Shown in pieces: positions 8,911 to 20,160 of a stretch of 64,000 nt of DNA. Within the stretch, counting starts at the first letter, position 1. Each line of letters begins with the position of its first letter. The translations under genes were made by a program, and so were the position numbers. The DNA comes from an uncultured Granulosicoccaceae bacterium (GTDB taxonomy: Bacteria > Pseudomonadota > Gammaproteobacteria > Granulosicoccales > Granulosicoccaceae). The notes below the pieces were generated by a model, which ran no database searches, was not told where the DNA came from, and saw nothing but the letters and a program-made list of their open reading frames with translations. The stretch lies in the NCBI GenBank assembly GCA_937931165.1, contig CALHCI010000009.1, positions 62,001-126,000 of the forward strand. The letters run 5' to 3'.

Positions 8911-9785
8911 TGTTTAGAATTGGATTAATCGCACTGGCCGTGATCGCGTTTCTGTTTTCTGTTAACAGTACTGTGGCGCCGTTTTTTGTCGTCGACGAGC
9001 GCGAGCGGGCTATCAAGCTGTTTCTTGGTGAAATCGAGGAAACTACGTACGACTCCGGGCTGCACTGGAAGCTGCCGTTCGTTAACACGATTCACAAGTT
9101 TGATAACCGCATCATGAACATCGATGCGATTCCCGAGCGGGTACTTACCAGTGAAAAGAAGAACGTTATCGTCTCTTCTTTTGTGAAGTGGCGAATCAAC
9201 AGCCCGCGTGAGTTTTTCAAAGCAACGGGTGGTGACAACGGTCGTGCAGAGCGATTACTTTCACAGTTTATCAACAAAGGCATTAAAGACGCGATTGGTA
9301 AGCGAACCATGCAGGATGTTATTGCCGGCCAGCGATTGGAGATCATGCAGGAAGTGGCGGTCGCCACTAACGAGCAGGCAAACCCGCTCGGTGTTGAGAT
9401 CGTGGATGTCCGTGTGAAGAAAGTTGAGTTACCTGAAGATGTCAGTGACTCGGTCTACCGCCGCATGGAGCAAGAGCGTGCAAAAGTGGCGAAAGACTTC
9501 CGTTCCAAAGGACAGGAGAAAGCTAAAGGGATTGTGGCCGACGCCGAAAGACAACGCTCCGAGTTGCTTGCCGAGGCTTACAACGAGTCACAACAAATTC
9601 GTGGTGAGGCGGATGCCGAGGCGGCAGAAATCTATGCCAAGGCGTATGGAAAAGACCCTGAATTTTATGCCATGTATCGCAGCCTGAACGCTTATAAATC
9701 AACGTTTAGTGGTAAAAACGATGTGCTGCTGATTAAGCCTGACTCGCAGTTTTTTAAATACTTCAATAGCGCAGACGGAAACTAG
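8910..9785 (+). CDS. hflC: FtsH protease regulator HflC
   Basis: 291 residues. A type II membrane protein with a helix at residues 4-22, then a band 7/SPFH domain in the periplasm (VVDERERAIKLFLGEI, DGLHWKLPF-like segment) and a long alpha-helical region rich in Ala, Glu and Arg. It partners with HflK to form the FtsH-associated cage. The start codon overlaps the hflK stop by one base. The length is a little below the E. coli protein (334), mainly because the middle insertion is shorter. Confidence 0.96.
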   Translation: MFRIGLIALAVIAFLFSVNSTVAPFFVVDERERAIKLFLGEIEETTYDSGLHWKLPFVNTIHKFDNRIMNIDAIPERVLTSEKKNVIVSSFVKWRINSPREFFKATGGDNGRAERLLSQFINKGIKDAIGKRTMQDVIAGQRLEIMQEVAVATNEQANPLGVEIVDVRVKKVELPEDVSDSVYRRMEQERAKVAKDFRSKGQEKAKGIVADAERQRSELLAEAYNESQQIRGEADAEAAEIYAKAYGKDPEFYAMYRSLNAYKSTFSGKNDVLLIKPDSQFFKYFNSADGN

Positions 9786-9794
9786 GCGCCATTA

Positions 9795-9980
9795 ATGGCC
9801 AGTGAAATTCTCACCGCATTGGCACTGGTAATCGTTATAGAAGGGTTACTGCCGGCGATCAGTCCGGCAGCTTACAAACGCGCTGTCACCCAACTTGCGG
9901 AGATGCCTGCCCGCACCATTCGTATCACCGGGTTGGTGCTAATGGTAGTGGGTGCACTGCTACTGCAATTCGTACACTGA
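9795..9980 (+). CDS. DUF2065 small inner-membrane protein (YjeT-like)
   Basis: 61 residues with two hydrophobic helices (residues 4-26 and 42-60) flanking a short polar loop with PARTIRITGL, the DUF2065 signature. It sits between hflC and hisZ/purA, exactly where yjeT or its equivalent sits in other gammaproteobacteria. The function is unknown. Its gene ends seven bases before the chosen hisZ start and overlaps a longer hisZ alternative. Confidence 0.88.
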   Translation: MASEILTALALVIVIEGLLPAISPAAYKRAVTQLAEMPARTIRITGLVLMVVGALLLQFVH

Positions 9981-9987
9981 ACCTCCA

Positions 9988-12491
<2,504 letters not shown>

Positions 12492-12657
12492 CAATTCATC
12501 CCTTGTTGTTCCCGATTATTAATCGTTAATGCATCGGGGAAAGGGAGAGGGCTAAAAGTAATGAACGGCTCAGATACGCCTTGACGAGTGACGGGCGCAA
12601 AATATTGCGGCCGCAACTGAACGCATGAACAATTCCCTGGACGGGATAACACTTAAA

Positions 12658-12744
12658 TGGTGCCGAGAAGAGGACTTGAACCTCCACGGGGTTACCCCCA
12701 CTAGCACCTGAAGCTAGCGCGTCTACCAATTCCGCCACCTCGGC
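12658..12744 (-). tRNA. tRNA-Leu, anticodon CAG
   Basis: 87 bases including an encoded CCA. The acceptor stem pairs GCCGAGG with TCTCGGC and the discriminator is A. The D region GGCGGAATTGGTAGACGC, anticodon stem CTAGC/GCTAG with loop TTCAGGT (anticodon CAG, reading CUG), a long class II variable arm and the GGTTCAAGTCC T-arm are all readable. It is transcribed opposite to purA and rnr. The CTG codon is heavily used in the surrounding genes, which fits. Confidence 0.97.
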
Positions 12745-12769
12745 ACGAGGTGCAAAACACGAGCGCGGA

Positions 12770-12798
12770 ACTATAGAAGTCTGCACCGTCGATGTCAA
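12770..12798 (-). promoter_or_regulatory. sigma-70 promoter for tRNA-Leu
   Basis: On the minus strand a perfect TTGACA is followed after 17 bases by TATAGT, five of six matches to the -10 consensus. The expected transcription start is about 18 bases before the mature tRNA 5' end. This is the best core promoter I see in the window and suits a stable RNA gene. It lies within the 129-base gap before rnr, so the divergent rnr promoter must overlap or adjoin it. Confidence 0.75.
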
Positions 12799-12873
12799 TT
12801 GACTTTATCGATATTCGGTCCATCAGGTCCGAATTGCACAAGAAATAAATTTGCTGTAACTATTTGAGAGACT

Positions 12874-15366
12874 ATGGCCAAGAAAAAGCCACGTAGCGGA
12901 AAGGCCGCTACAAAAAAATCACGTAACGTAGCTGATCGCAAACCGACTGGACAATATCAGTTTGAGATTGCCAGTCGCGAAGCGCTGATGGACCTGCTGC
13001 AAGAGGCAGGACGTCCGTTAACGCATGAGCAGGTCGCTGATGCACTGGAAATGTACCAGCGCGACGAAAAATTCGACGCGCTCGGCAAGCGGCTCGGAGC
13101 GATGACCCGCGACGGGCAGATTGTTCGCAACCGTCGTGGCGGATTTGTGCTGGTCGACGAACAACAACTGATACGCGGTCGGGTCTCCGCGCACCCTGAT
13201 GGCTACGGCTTTTTAATTAAAGAGCAGGGTGATGATGATATCTATCTGAGCGCGCGCCAAATGCGACGTGTACTCGATGGAGACCGCGTGGTGGTGCATA
13301 TCACTGGTACTGACAACAGAGGTCGTTCCGAAGGCGCGATTGTCGAAGTCGTAGAGCGGGCCAATAAAACGCTTGTTGGTAAAATAGAAATCAACCGGGG
13401 CGTTGCCGTATTGCATCCGGACAATAAACGTATTGGTGTCGAAATCCTGGTCAGTGATGCCGGCGCGGCGAAAAACGGTCAGATAGTGTTGGTGGAGATT
13501 GTTGAACAACCCACTAATCGTCGTCCGCCGATTGGTCAGGTGATCGAAGTGCTCGGTGAGCACATGGCGCCTGGTATGGAAATCGATATCGCTATCCGCT
13601 CGCGGGATATCCCGGATGAATGGCCACAGGAAGTGGTATCGCAAGCCGGAGCGATTGGTGTTGAAGTCAGTCAGTCAGCGATTGCAGAGCGCAGGGATAT
13701 TCGCTCTACACCGCTGGTCACTATTGATGGAGAAGATGCCAGGGACTTTGATGATGCCGTGTTTGCAGAAGCAAAACCCTATGGCTGGCGACTTGTGGTG
13801 GCGATCGCAGATGTATCACATTACGTAGAAGTGGATTCACCGTTAGATCGTGAGGCCTACAAGCGTGGTACCTCGGTGTACTTTCCACAGCGTGTGATAC
13901 CGATGCTGCCAGAGAGCCTTTCCAATGGGTTGTGTTCATTAAACCCCGATGTTAATCGGCTTTGTATGGTTTGTGATATGGGGATTACGCACGAAGGTAC
14001 TATTAAACGTGCGCGGTTTTACCCGGCCACGATGCGTTCTCATGCTCGCTTAACCTACACTGAAGTTGCGGCTTTTGTGCAGGGTGATAAAAAAGCCATC
14101 AAGAAGATAGGTACGCTTGGTAAACACATTAAAACCCTGCATGAACTTTATGTTGCGATGCGTGCTGCCAGAGCCGAACGTGGTGCTATTGACTTTGACA
14201 GTTCCGAAACACGCATTGTGTTTGATGATCAGGCAAAGATTCAGCAGCTGGTGCCGGTAGAACGCAACGATGCTCACATGATGATTGAAGAGTGCATGAT
14301 TGCGGCAAATATCAGTGCGGCAAAATTTATTGCACGAAACCGGATACCCGGTTTGTTTCGTGTTCATGAAGGGCCGGGCGAAGATAAGCTCGTCGATGTG
14401 CGCAAGTTTTTACAGCAGCGTGGACTATCGCTTGGTGGCGGAGATAAACCACAGGCAAAAGACTATGCGCAAACGCTGTATGCTGCGCGTGATAGAGCAG
14501 ACCTGCTGGTGATTCAAACGGTATTGTTACGTTCAATGAATCAGGCGGTATATACCACCCGTGACAGTGGGCACTTCGGATTAGCGCTTGAATACTATGC
14601 GCACTTTACTTCTCCGATACGTCGGTACCCCGATCTTATGGTCCACCGTGCTATCAAGCATGTGCTTAAGCACAGACATAAAGACGGGTTTCACTACGAC
14701 AGCACTGCAGTCGCAGAGATTGGTGATCATTGCTCCGTGACTGAAAGACGCGCAGAGGCTGCGGTGCGTGATGTCATCTCGTGGCTTAAATGTGAGTACA
14801 TGCAGGATCACATTGGCAGCTCACATGAAGGAGTTATCAGTGGCGTGACTTCGTTTGGTGTTTTTGTTGAGTTGCGCGGTGTGCATGTTGAAGGTCTTGT
14901 GCACATTACATCACTGCCAAAAGATTATTATGAATTTGATCCGGTCAGCCATCGCTTGCGCGGACGAGCCGGAGGGCGTGAGTTTGGTCTTGGCCAGGTG
15001 ATTCAGGTACTGGTGGCAGCGGTTAACGTTGATGAAAGAAAAATTGATTTTCAGATCGACTCCGACGCAGTGGTATCCGGCAACAAGCCAAAGCGCGGTA
15101 AAGGTAAGGCTGACAAAGGCAAGTTTGATAAAGGCAGATCTAACAAAGGCAAAGGTGTCAGCGCGAAGCAGGGTAATGATAAAAAAGGTAAGGATAAGAA
15201 ACGTAAATCGATAAAAGGCCGTAAGAAGAAAGATACCGAAGAAGCTTTGGATGGCAGTAAGACAGCTAAACAAACTTCAAAACGCAAAGCCAAGCCGAAT
15301 TCAAAAAAGAAAAAGAAGAAAGTCCGGCAGGCGGGCAAGAGAAAACGCCGGAATAGCAACCCGTGA
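12874..15366 (+). CDS. rnr: ribonuclease R
   Basis: 830 residues. A processive 3'-to-5' exoribonuclease that digests structured RNA. Domains in order: basic N-terminus and winged helix (about 30-90), cold-shock/OB domains (about 95-250), the RNB catalytic domain with the Asp cluster in TIDGEDARDFDDAV (around residue 285-295), an S1 domain beginning at GVISGVTSFGVFVEL, and a lysine-rich low-complexity tail from about residue 735 to the end. The tail is roughly 95 residues of Lys/Gly/Ser/Asp and ends in KKKKKK-type runs. It is divergent from tRNA-Leu and its stop overlaps the rlmB start by four bases, as in the conserved rnr-rlmB operon. Confidence 0.97.
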   Translation: MAKKKPRSGKAATKKSRNVADRKPTGQYQFEIASREALMDLLQEAGRPLTHEQVADALEMYQRDEKFDALGKRLGAMTRDGQIVRNRRGGFVLVDEQQLIRGRVSAHPDGYGFLIKEQGDDDIYLSARQMRRVLDGDRVVVHITGTDNRGRSEGAIVEVVERANKTLVGKIEINRGVAVLHPDNKRIGVEILVSDAGAAKNGQIVLVEIVEQPTNRRPPIGQVIEVLGEHMAPGMEIDIAIRSRDIPDEWPQEVVSQAGAIGVEVSQSAIAERRDIRSTPLVTIDGEDARDFDDAVFAEAKPYGWRLVVAIADVSHYVEVDSPLDREAYKRGTSVYFPQRVIPMLPESLSNGLCSLNPDVNRLCMVCDMGITHEGTIKRARFYPATMRSHARLTYTEVAAFVQGDKKAIKKIGTLGKHIKTLHELYVAMRAARAERGAIDFDSSETRIVFDDQAKIQQLVPVERNDAHMMIEECMIAANISAAKFIARNRIPGLFRVHEGPGEDKLVDVRKFLQQRGLSLGGGDKPQAKDYAQTLYAARDRADLLVIQTVLLRSMNQAVYTTRDSGHFGLALEYYAHFTSPIRRYPDLMVHRAIKHVLKHRHKDGFHYDSTAVAEIGDHCSVTERRAEAAVRDVISWLKCEYMQDHIGSSHEGVISGVTSFGVFVELRGVHVEGLVHITSLPKDYYEFDPVSHRLRGRAGGREFGLGQVIQVLVAAVNVDERKIDFQIDSDAVVSGNKPKRGKGKADKGKFDKGRSNKGKGVSAKQGNDKKGKDKKRKSIKGRKKKDTEEALDGSKTAKQTSKRKAKPNSKKKKKKVRQAGKRKRRNSNP

Positions 15367-16115
15367 AACTTGAATCGATTTGTGGCATTCATGCTGTTTC
15401 CGCGATTGTTCAAAGGCACCCCGGTCAAATAGACGCCGTGCATTTCAACAGCTCCCGCTCTGACCAGCGACTGCAGCAAGTACAGAAGCTGGTTGCAGCT
15501 GCCGGTGTAAAGGCCGCATCTCTCGACAGTGCTGATTTTCAAAAAAAGTACGGTGAAATGCAGCATCAGGGCGTGGTTGCATTATGCCGCCCGCGTGAAC
15601 CGTTAAGTGAGCCGGAAATGTTGGCAATGCTGGCCGCGCTGAAGGAGCCGGCGTTGGTGCTGGTGCTCGATCAGATTACTGACCCGCACAATTTTGGTGC
15701 TATTCTGCGTACCGCAGATGCCGCCGGAGTGCATTGTGTTATTGCACCGAAAAACGCCAGCGTTGGCATGACAGCAGTAGTACGCAAGGTGGCCAGCGGG
15801 GCTGCGGAAACGATGGCCTACTGTCGTGTAGCAAATCTGGCGCGAAGCCTTGCTGAGCTGAAGTCTCTCGGCATCTGGCTCTATGGTGCTGCCGGAGACG
15901 AGGGGTCAGAACCCTATGGGTCGGTAGATTTTACGGGTGCCGTGGCGCTGCTAATGGGGGCCGAAGGAAAAGGGCTGCGGCGACTGACCCGCGAAGCCTG
16001 CGACGGATTAATTGCTATTCCGATGAATGGCTCAGTAGAGAGTCTGAATGTGTCTGTGGCCACCGGCGTGTGCCTGTATGAGATTGTCAGGCAGCGAAAT
16101 AGCGCAAAACAATAA
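15363..16115 (+). CDS. rlmB: 23S rRNA (guanosine-2251-2'-O)-methyltransferase
   Basis: 250 residues. SpoU/TrmH-family enzyme that methylates G2251 in the ribosomal P-loop. It has an N-terminal substrate-binding domain (residues 1-75) and a trefoil-knot SPOUT domain with the three signature motifs: [30 protein letters not shown] and [15 protein letters not shown]. The GTG start overlaps the rnr stop (GTGA), so it is translationally coupled to RNase R. It is followed by a separate promoter region for the ribosomal protein genes. Confidence 0.96.
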   Translation: MKLESICGIHAVSAIVQRHPGQIDAVHFNSSRSDQRLQQVQKLVAAAGVKAASLDSADFQKKYGEMQHQGVVALCRPREPLSEPEMLAMLAALKEPALVLVLDQITDPHNFGAILRTADAAGVHCVIAPKNASVGMTAVVRKVASGAAETMAYCRVANLARSLAELKSLGIWLYGAAGDEGSEPYGSVDFTGAVALLMGAEGKGLRRLTREACDGLIAIPMNGSVESLNVSVATGVCLYEIVRQRNSAKQ

Positions 16116-16120
16116 AACCA

Positions 16121-16148
16121 TTCCGCAATGGCACAGCTGTGTTATAAT
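16121..16148 (+). promoter_or_regulatory. candidate promoter and leader of rpsF-rpsR
   Basis: A perfect TATAAT at 16143-16148, with a weak -35 (TTCCGC, spacer 16), lies 76 bases before the rpsF start. The leader contains a five-pair stem (GCACT at 16184-16188 with AGTGC at 16197-16201). The S6-S18 complex is known to bind the rpsF leader of many bacteria as an autogenous control. Whether this stem is that site cannot be settled by eye. Confidence 0.4.
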
Positions 16149-16224
16149 TGGCGGTTACCAACATTTCTTTCACTCCTTGTCCAGCACTCACCAAAAAGTG
16201 CGGGCAATACCCACAGGAGCAATA

Positions 16225-16731
16225 ATGCGACACTACGAAATTGTGTTTCTGGTTCACCCTGACCAGAGCGAACAAGTCCCTGCGATGGTAGAACGCTACC
16301 GCGGCATCATCGAAAACGCCAGTGGTACCGTACACCGCGAAGAAGACTGGGGGCGGCGTCAGCTTGCCTACCCGATCAACAAAGTCTACAAGGCACACTA
16401 CATTTTGCTCAACATCGAGTGTACCCACGAAACACTCGAAGAGCTGACCAGCGCGTTCCGCTTTAACGATGCGGTTATCCGTCATATGGTGCTCAAGCGT
16501 AAAGCGCCGGTGACTGCAGAATCACCACTTCTGAAGCGTGAAGAAGACGAAAAACGCAGTAGCAGTAGTAACGATGATCGTCCACGCCGCGATGACTCCG
16601 AAGACCGCCCGGCCTACGATGTCAACAAAGGCGAGCCGTCGATTGTAGAGACTGCGGCAACTGACAGTGCAGCCGGTGAAACTGCCGCTGCAGATACTGC
16701 CGAAACCACTGGTTCAGAGACTGGAGAATAA
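16225..16731 (+). CDS. rpsF: 30S ribosomal protein S6 with long acidic tail
   Basis: 168 residues, against about 130 in E. coli. The ATG at 16225 has AGGAG six bases upstream and gives the standard opening [15 protein letters not shown] longer frame starting inside rlmB is not used. Residues 1-95 are the S6 ferredoxin-like fold that binds S18 and 16S rRNA. Residues 96-168 are a low-complexity Ser/Asp/Glu tail followed by Ala/Thr/Glu repeats, ending SETGE. Acidic S6 tails occur in other gammaproteobacteria, where RimK adds glutamates. This one is unusually long. There are two bases between its stop and rpsR, with no priB between. Confidence 0.97.
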   Translation: MRHYEIVFLVHPDQSEQVPAMVERYRGIIENASGTVHREEDWGRRQLAYPINKVYKAHYILLNIECTHETLEELTSAFRFNDAVIRHMVLKRKAPVTAESPLLKREEDEKRSSSSNDDRPRRDDSEDRPAYDVNKGEPSIVETAATDSAAGETAAADTAETTGSETGE

Positions 16732-16733
16732 TC

Positions 16734-16958
16734 ATGGCCCGTTTTTTCCGCAGAAAGAAATACTGCCGATTTACCGCTGAAAACATCGAACACATCGATT
16801 ACAAAGACCTTGAGCTTCTGAAGGCTTATGTCACTGAAACCGGTAAAATTGTACCGAGCAGAATTACCGGTACCAGCGCCCGATATCAACGACAGTTGGC
16901 AACTGCAGTAAAGCGTGCGCGTTACCTGGCACTGCTGCCTTACAGTGATCACCACTAA
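16734..16958 (+). CDS. rpsR: 30S ribosomal protein S18
   Basis: 74 residues. Small basic protein of the 30S platform that binds 16S rRNA as a heterodimer with S6. The sequence [20 protein letters not shown] followed by SRITGT and [18 protein letters not shown] is diagnostic. It starts two bases after the rpsF stop and is certainly co-transcribed with it. Confidence 0.98.
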   Translation: MARFFRRKKYCRFTAENIEHIDYKDLELLKAYVTETGKIVPSRITGTSARYQRQLATAVKRARYLALLPYSDHH

Positions 16959-17004
16959 GCGTTTGTTTTACGTTTAACGCAGCAACAACAAAGCTGAAGG
17001 TGTA

Positions 17005-17934
17005 ATGTTTCAGGCGCTTGCGGGCTACGCAGTGCGTGGTCCGGTGCAAGGTGCAATAGTTGCGTCCAGCATGTTGGTGCTGTCGACAATACTGGCACCC
17101 CTGGTGGTAGTTAGCAGCGCCATAGTGGCGCTTGTCTGGCTCAGGCTAGGTCGCAAATCAGGGATAATAGCAGTGGGTATCTCGCTGCTCTTCTCAACGA
17201 CTATCGCACTGATGACTGCATTGCCGGCGCTGGCGCCTGCAGGCGTCATGCTTTCTTCATGGTTGCCGGTCATTGTGATGGCCTGGGTGCTCAGAGATAC
17301 GGTGAGACTGGATTTAGCCATTCTTGCCGGAGCAGTGTTGGTTGCTACGGTAGTGGTGGCGGTATTTGCGGCAGTACCGGATGTGTCCGGTAGCTGGCGC
17401 ACTTTGTTCGGGCGTGTGTTTGAAAACCCGCAGCTGTTGCCGGAACAATTGCGGCAGATGGATCCCGAGCTGCGGGCGCGATTACTTGACACAGCAAGCC
17501 GGTATATCACCGGCATGTATGCGGCGATGTGGTTATTTATTGCCGCACTGAGCTTACTGCTGGCAAGAGCATGGCAGGCCCGGTTGTTTAATCCGGGCGG
17601 GCTGCAACGCGAATTTCACGAGTTGCGGTTCGGGCTCGTGGCGAGCACCATTGGATTATTGATTGTGGTTGGCGCACTGGTGACGAGAGCAGAGTTGCTC
17701 ACTGCGCTGGCAATGGTGGTTTGTGCGATTTTCGTGTTGCAAGGCGTGGCGATTTTGCACGGTATTGTAAAACGTCGTGGCGGCAGTCTGGCCTGGCTGG
17801 TTGCCGCGTACGTGCTGATTCTGGTCACCATGCCGGAGTCACTGGTGTTTCTCGGGGTCTGTGGAATCGCAGATGCCTGGCTCGATTTCAGGAATAAAGC
17901 GGGGGGTGAGCCTCCCGATGAAGATCAACAATAG
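17005..17934 (+). CDS. DUF2232-like polytopic membrane protein
   Basis: 309 residues, strongly hydrophobic, with roughly seven or eight predicted membrane helices (first at about 12-50, last near 270-290). Many gammaproteobacteria, for example pseudomonads, have a conserved unknown membrane protein at this same point between rpsR and rplI, and the fold suggests the DUF2232/YybS group. The function is unknown. It is 46 bases after rpsR and 13 bases before rplI, so it is embedded in the ribosomal operon. The start ATG has an AAGGTG element just upstream. Confidence 0.8.
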   Translation: MFQALAGYAVRGPVQGAIVASSMLVLSTILAPLVVVSSAIVALVWLRLGRKSGIIAVGISLLFSTTIALMTALPALAPAGVMLSSWLPVIVMAWVLRDTVRLDLAILAGAVLVATVVVAVFAAVPDVSGSWRTLFGRVFENPQLLPEQLRQMDPELRARLLDTASRYITGMYAAMWLFIAALSLLLARAWQARLFNPGGLQREFHELRFGLVASTIGLLIVVGALVTRAELLTALAMVVCAIFVLQGVAILHGIVKRRGGSLAWLVAAYVLILVTMPESLVFLGVCGIADAWLDFRNKAGGEPPDEDQQ

Positions 17935-17947
17935 AAGGTGAAAGACT

Positions 17948-18400
17948 ATGCAAGTCATCTTGCTTGAAAAAATCAGCAACGTTGGCAACCTGGGTGACCT
18001 GGTTGAAGTAAAGCCCGGCTTTGCGCGAAACTTCCTGCTGCCAAGCGGTAAAGCCCAGATGGCCACCAAAGCCAACCTGGAAGAATTTGAAACCAAGCGT
18101 GCAGAGTACGAAGCACAGCAGGCTTCTCTGCTTGAAGCTGCAAAGCAACGTGCCGCTGCATTAGAAGGTGCGTCGGTAACTGTACTTGCTCGTTCCGGCA
18201 ACGAAGGCAAACTGTTTGGTTCAGTCGGTGGTGATGAGATTGCCGCAGCATTCACGGCGGCAAACAAGCCTGTTGAAAAGCGTGAGTTGCGGCTCCCGGA
18301 CGGACCATTGCGCAACACCGGTGAGCACGACATTGTGTTGCACATTCACCCCGAAATTGATGTCGCTGTAAAAGTCATTGTTGAAGGCGAAGAAGAGTAA
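17948..18400 (+). CDS. rplI: 50S ribosomal protein L9
   Basis: 150 residues, the normal length. It binds 23S rRNA near the L1 stalk base and extends from the ribosome. The N-terminal RNA-binding domain is clear (MQVILLEKISNVGNLGDLVEVK and the GFARNFLLPSGKA motif). A long connecting helix rich in Glu/Ala/Lys (about 45-80) leads to the C-terminal domain. A GAAGGTGAAAG sequence upstream is the ribosome-binding site. Confidence 0.98.
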   Translation: MQVILLEKISNVGNLGDLVEVKPGFARNFLLPSGKAQMATKANLEEFETKRAEYEAQQASLLEAAKQRAAALEGASVTVLARSGNEGKLFGSVGGDEIAAAFTAANKPVEKRELRLPDGPLRNTGEHDIVLHIHPEIDVAVKVIVEGEEE

Positions 18401-18774
18401 ACCCTCCGCTGAACATCACCGGACGGTTTGTCCGGCCGGTGACGCTCCCTGCCATGACGCGGCTTCGAGCGTTTACTGATTTTTTCCTGACTGGCAGTTA
18501 TTTCAAAACAGAAAGGTGAGACATCAATCATTGATGCTCGTTTGGGTGCGTTAACCAGCGCTATATAGCCGGATGTCAGACTCACACATCGCGCGCAATG
18601 TGCTTTGCCCGGTCGCTCCCTGTCATACACCCACTTTCTAAAAACGGCTCAATTCGTGGTCGATTAAGGGGGGCAGAATGCAGGCTGGTGGTCGACCAGC
18701 TAAAGCCGGTAGAATCACTGGTCATACAGAGTAAAGGCCCCGCATTGGCAACTCCATACCAGGCAGAGCGTGAC
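18401..18774. other. rplI-dnaB intergenic region with hairpin
   Basis: 374 bases with no supported gene. A six-pair hairpin (CCGGAC / GTCCGG at 18419-18435, alternative outer pairing with CCGGTG) follows rplI and may be a terminator, although no T-run follows. The remainder should contain the dnaB promoter. An in-frame upstream extension of dnaB from 18598 covers part of it but lacks homology to DnaB N-termini. Confidence 0.45.
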
Positions 18775-20160
18775 ATGAGCGAAATCCGCCTGCCCCCGCA
18801 TTCTATCGAGGCCGAGAGGTCCGTTATTGGTGCACTCATACTTAACCCTGAATCATGGGATAAGGTGGCCGACGTGGTCGCCGAAGATGATTTTTATCGC
18901 CATGACCACCGGCTCTTCTTTCGGGCAATTGAAGCACTTGCAGATAAAAATGCGCCACGCGACGCGGTAACCGTCACCGAACGCCTGGAGAGCACCGGTG
19001 ATTTGGGCGAAACCGGCGGTTTACCGTATCTGGTTGAACTTGCCGAACAAACGCCCAGCGCCACCAACATCGTGGCTTATGCGTCGATTGTTCGCGAAAG
19101 ATCTGTACTGCGGCAATTGATCTCGACCTGTAATTCAGTTGCTGATCTGGCCTTTCGACCGGATGGCCTGGGTGTTGCCGAAATCCTCGACTCTGCAGAG
19201 TCGCAGATGTTTGCCATTGCCGATCAGACAAACCGTGCCACTGCCGGTTTGACCAAAGTCGGTGACATCATGCAGGTAACCAAGGAAAAGCTCGAAGAGC
19301 TGGGTGCCAACCCCAGTTCGCTGACCGGTATCTCCACTGGCTACAAGGATCTGGACAAACTGACATCGGGTCTGCAAAAGTCAGATCTGATTATTATTGC
19401 CGGTCGTCCGTCGATGGGTAAAACCTCTTTCTCGATGAATATAGTTGAAAACGTGGCACTCAGTCAGGAGCTGCCGGTGGCGATGTTCAGTATGGAAATG
19501 CCGGGTGAGCAGCTGTGTATGAGAATGATTGCATCACTCAGCAAAATCGAACTAAACCGTGTGCGTAACGGACAGCTGAACGATGCAGACTGGGCGCGCA
19601 TTACCTCTGCGACCAATATTCTGCATCAGCACAGCCGCATCTATATCGATGAGACGCCTGCCATGTCACCGACTGAAGTGCGAGCGCGTTGCCGAAGGCT
19701 GGCGCGAGAACAGGGTGGCCTAGGGTTGGTAGTGATTGATTATCTGCAGCTGATGCAAACGGGTAACCGTACCGAGAATCGGGCCACTGAAATCTCTGAG
19801 ATATCGCGCTCTTTAAAGGCACTTGCAAAAGAATTATCAGTACCGGTAATAGCCTTATCGCAGCTTAATCGAAGTCTTGAAAACCGCCCTGATCGAAGAC
19901 CGATCATGTCTGATTTGCGTGAGTCAGGTGCGATTGAGCAGGACGCCGATGTCATTGCGTTTGTGTATCGCGATGAAGTGTACAATCCGGATTCACCTGA
20001 CAAAGGAACCGCGGAGATTCTTATCCGCAAACAGCGTAACGGACCAACCGGAAGCGTGCGACTGACATTTAATGGTCAGTGGACACGTTTCGATAATTAC
20101 GCGCCCGAACACTACGGTGCTCCGGAACACTATGGTGGAATTCAGGACTTAGATGAGTGA
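18775..20160 (+). CDS. dnaB: replicative DNA helicase DnaB
   Basis: 461 residues from the ATG at 18775, close to E. coli DnaB (471). The N-terminal domain begins EIRLPPHSIEAERSVIGALI. A linker helix follows, and the RecA-like C-terminal domain has Walker A AGRPSMGKTSF, Walker B VVIDYLQLM and the arginine-finger region RNGPTG. The hexamer unwinds the fork. The C-terminus carries a short duplicated EHYG-containing stretch (APEHYGAPEHYGG), which is a local oddity. Its stop overlaps the alr start by eight bases, so the two are translationally linked. Confidence 0.97.
   Translation: MSEIRLPPHSIEAERSVIGALILNPESWDKVADVVAEDDFYRHDHRLFFRAIEALADKNAPRDAVTVTERLESTGDLGETGGLPYLVELAEQTPSATNIVAYASIVRERSVLRQLISTCNSVADLAFRPDGLGVAEILDSAESQMFAIADQTNRATAGLTKVGDIMQVTKEKLEELGANPSSLTGISTGYKDLDKLTSGLQKSDLIIIAGRPSMGKTSFSMNIVENVALSQELPVAMFSMEMPGEQLCMRMIASLSKIELNRVRNGQLNDADWARITSATNILHQHSRIYIDETPAMSPTEVRARCRRLAREQGGLGLVVIDYLQLMQTGNRTENRATEISEISRSLKALAKELSVPVIALSQLNRSLENRPDRRPIMSDLRESGAIEQDADVIAFVYRDEVYNPDSPDKGTAEILIRKQRNGPTGSVRLTFNGQWTRFDNYAPEHYGAPEHYGGIQDLDE

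Noticed and set aside
12526-12798. Open frame of 90 codons covering the tRNA-Leu gene
   Set aside because: It is the translation of a tRNA and its promoter; tRNA structure explains the sequence.
18598-18774. 59-codon N-terminal extension of DnaB
   Set aside because: DnaB homologues start near EIRLPPHSIEAE; the extension has no homology and ends at an ATG with a purine-rich upstream element.
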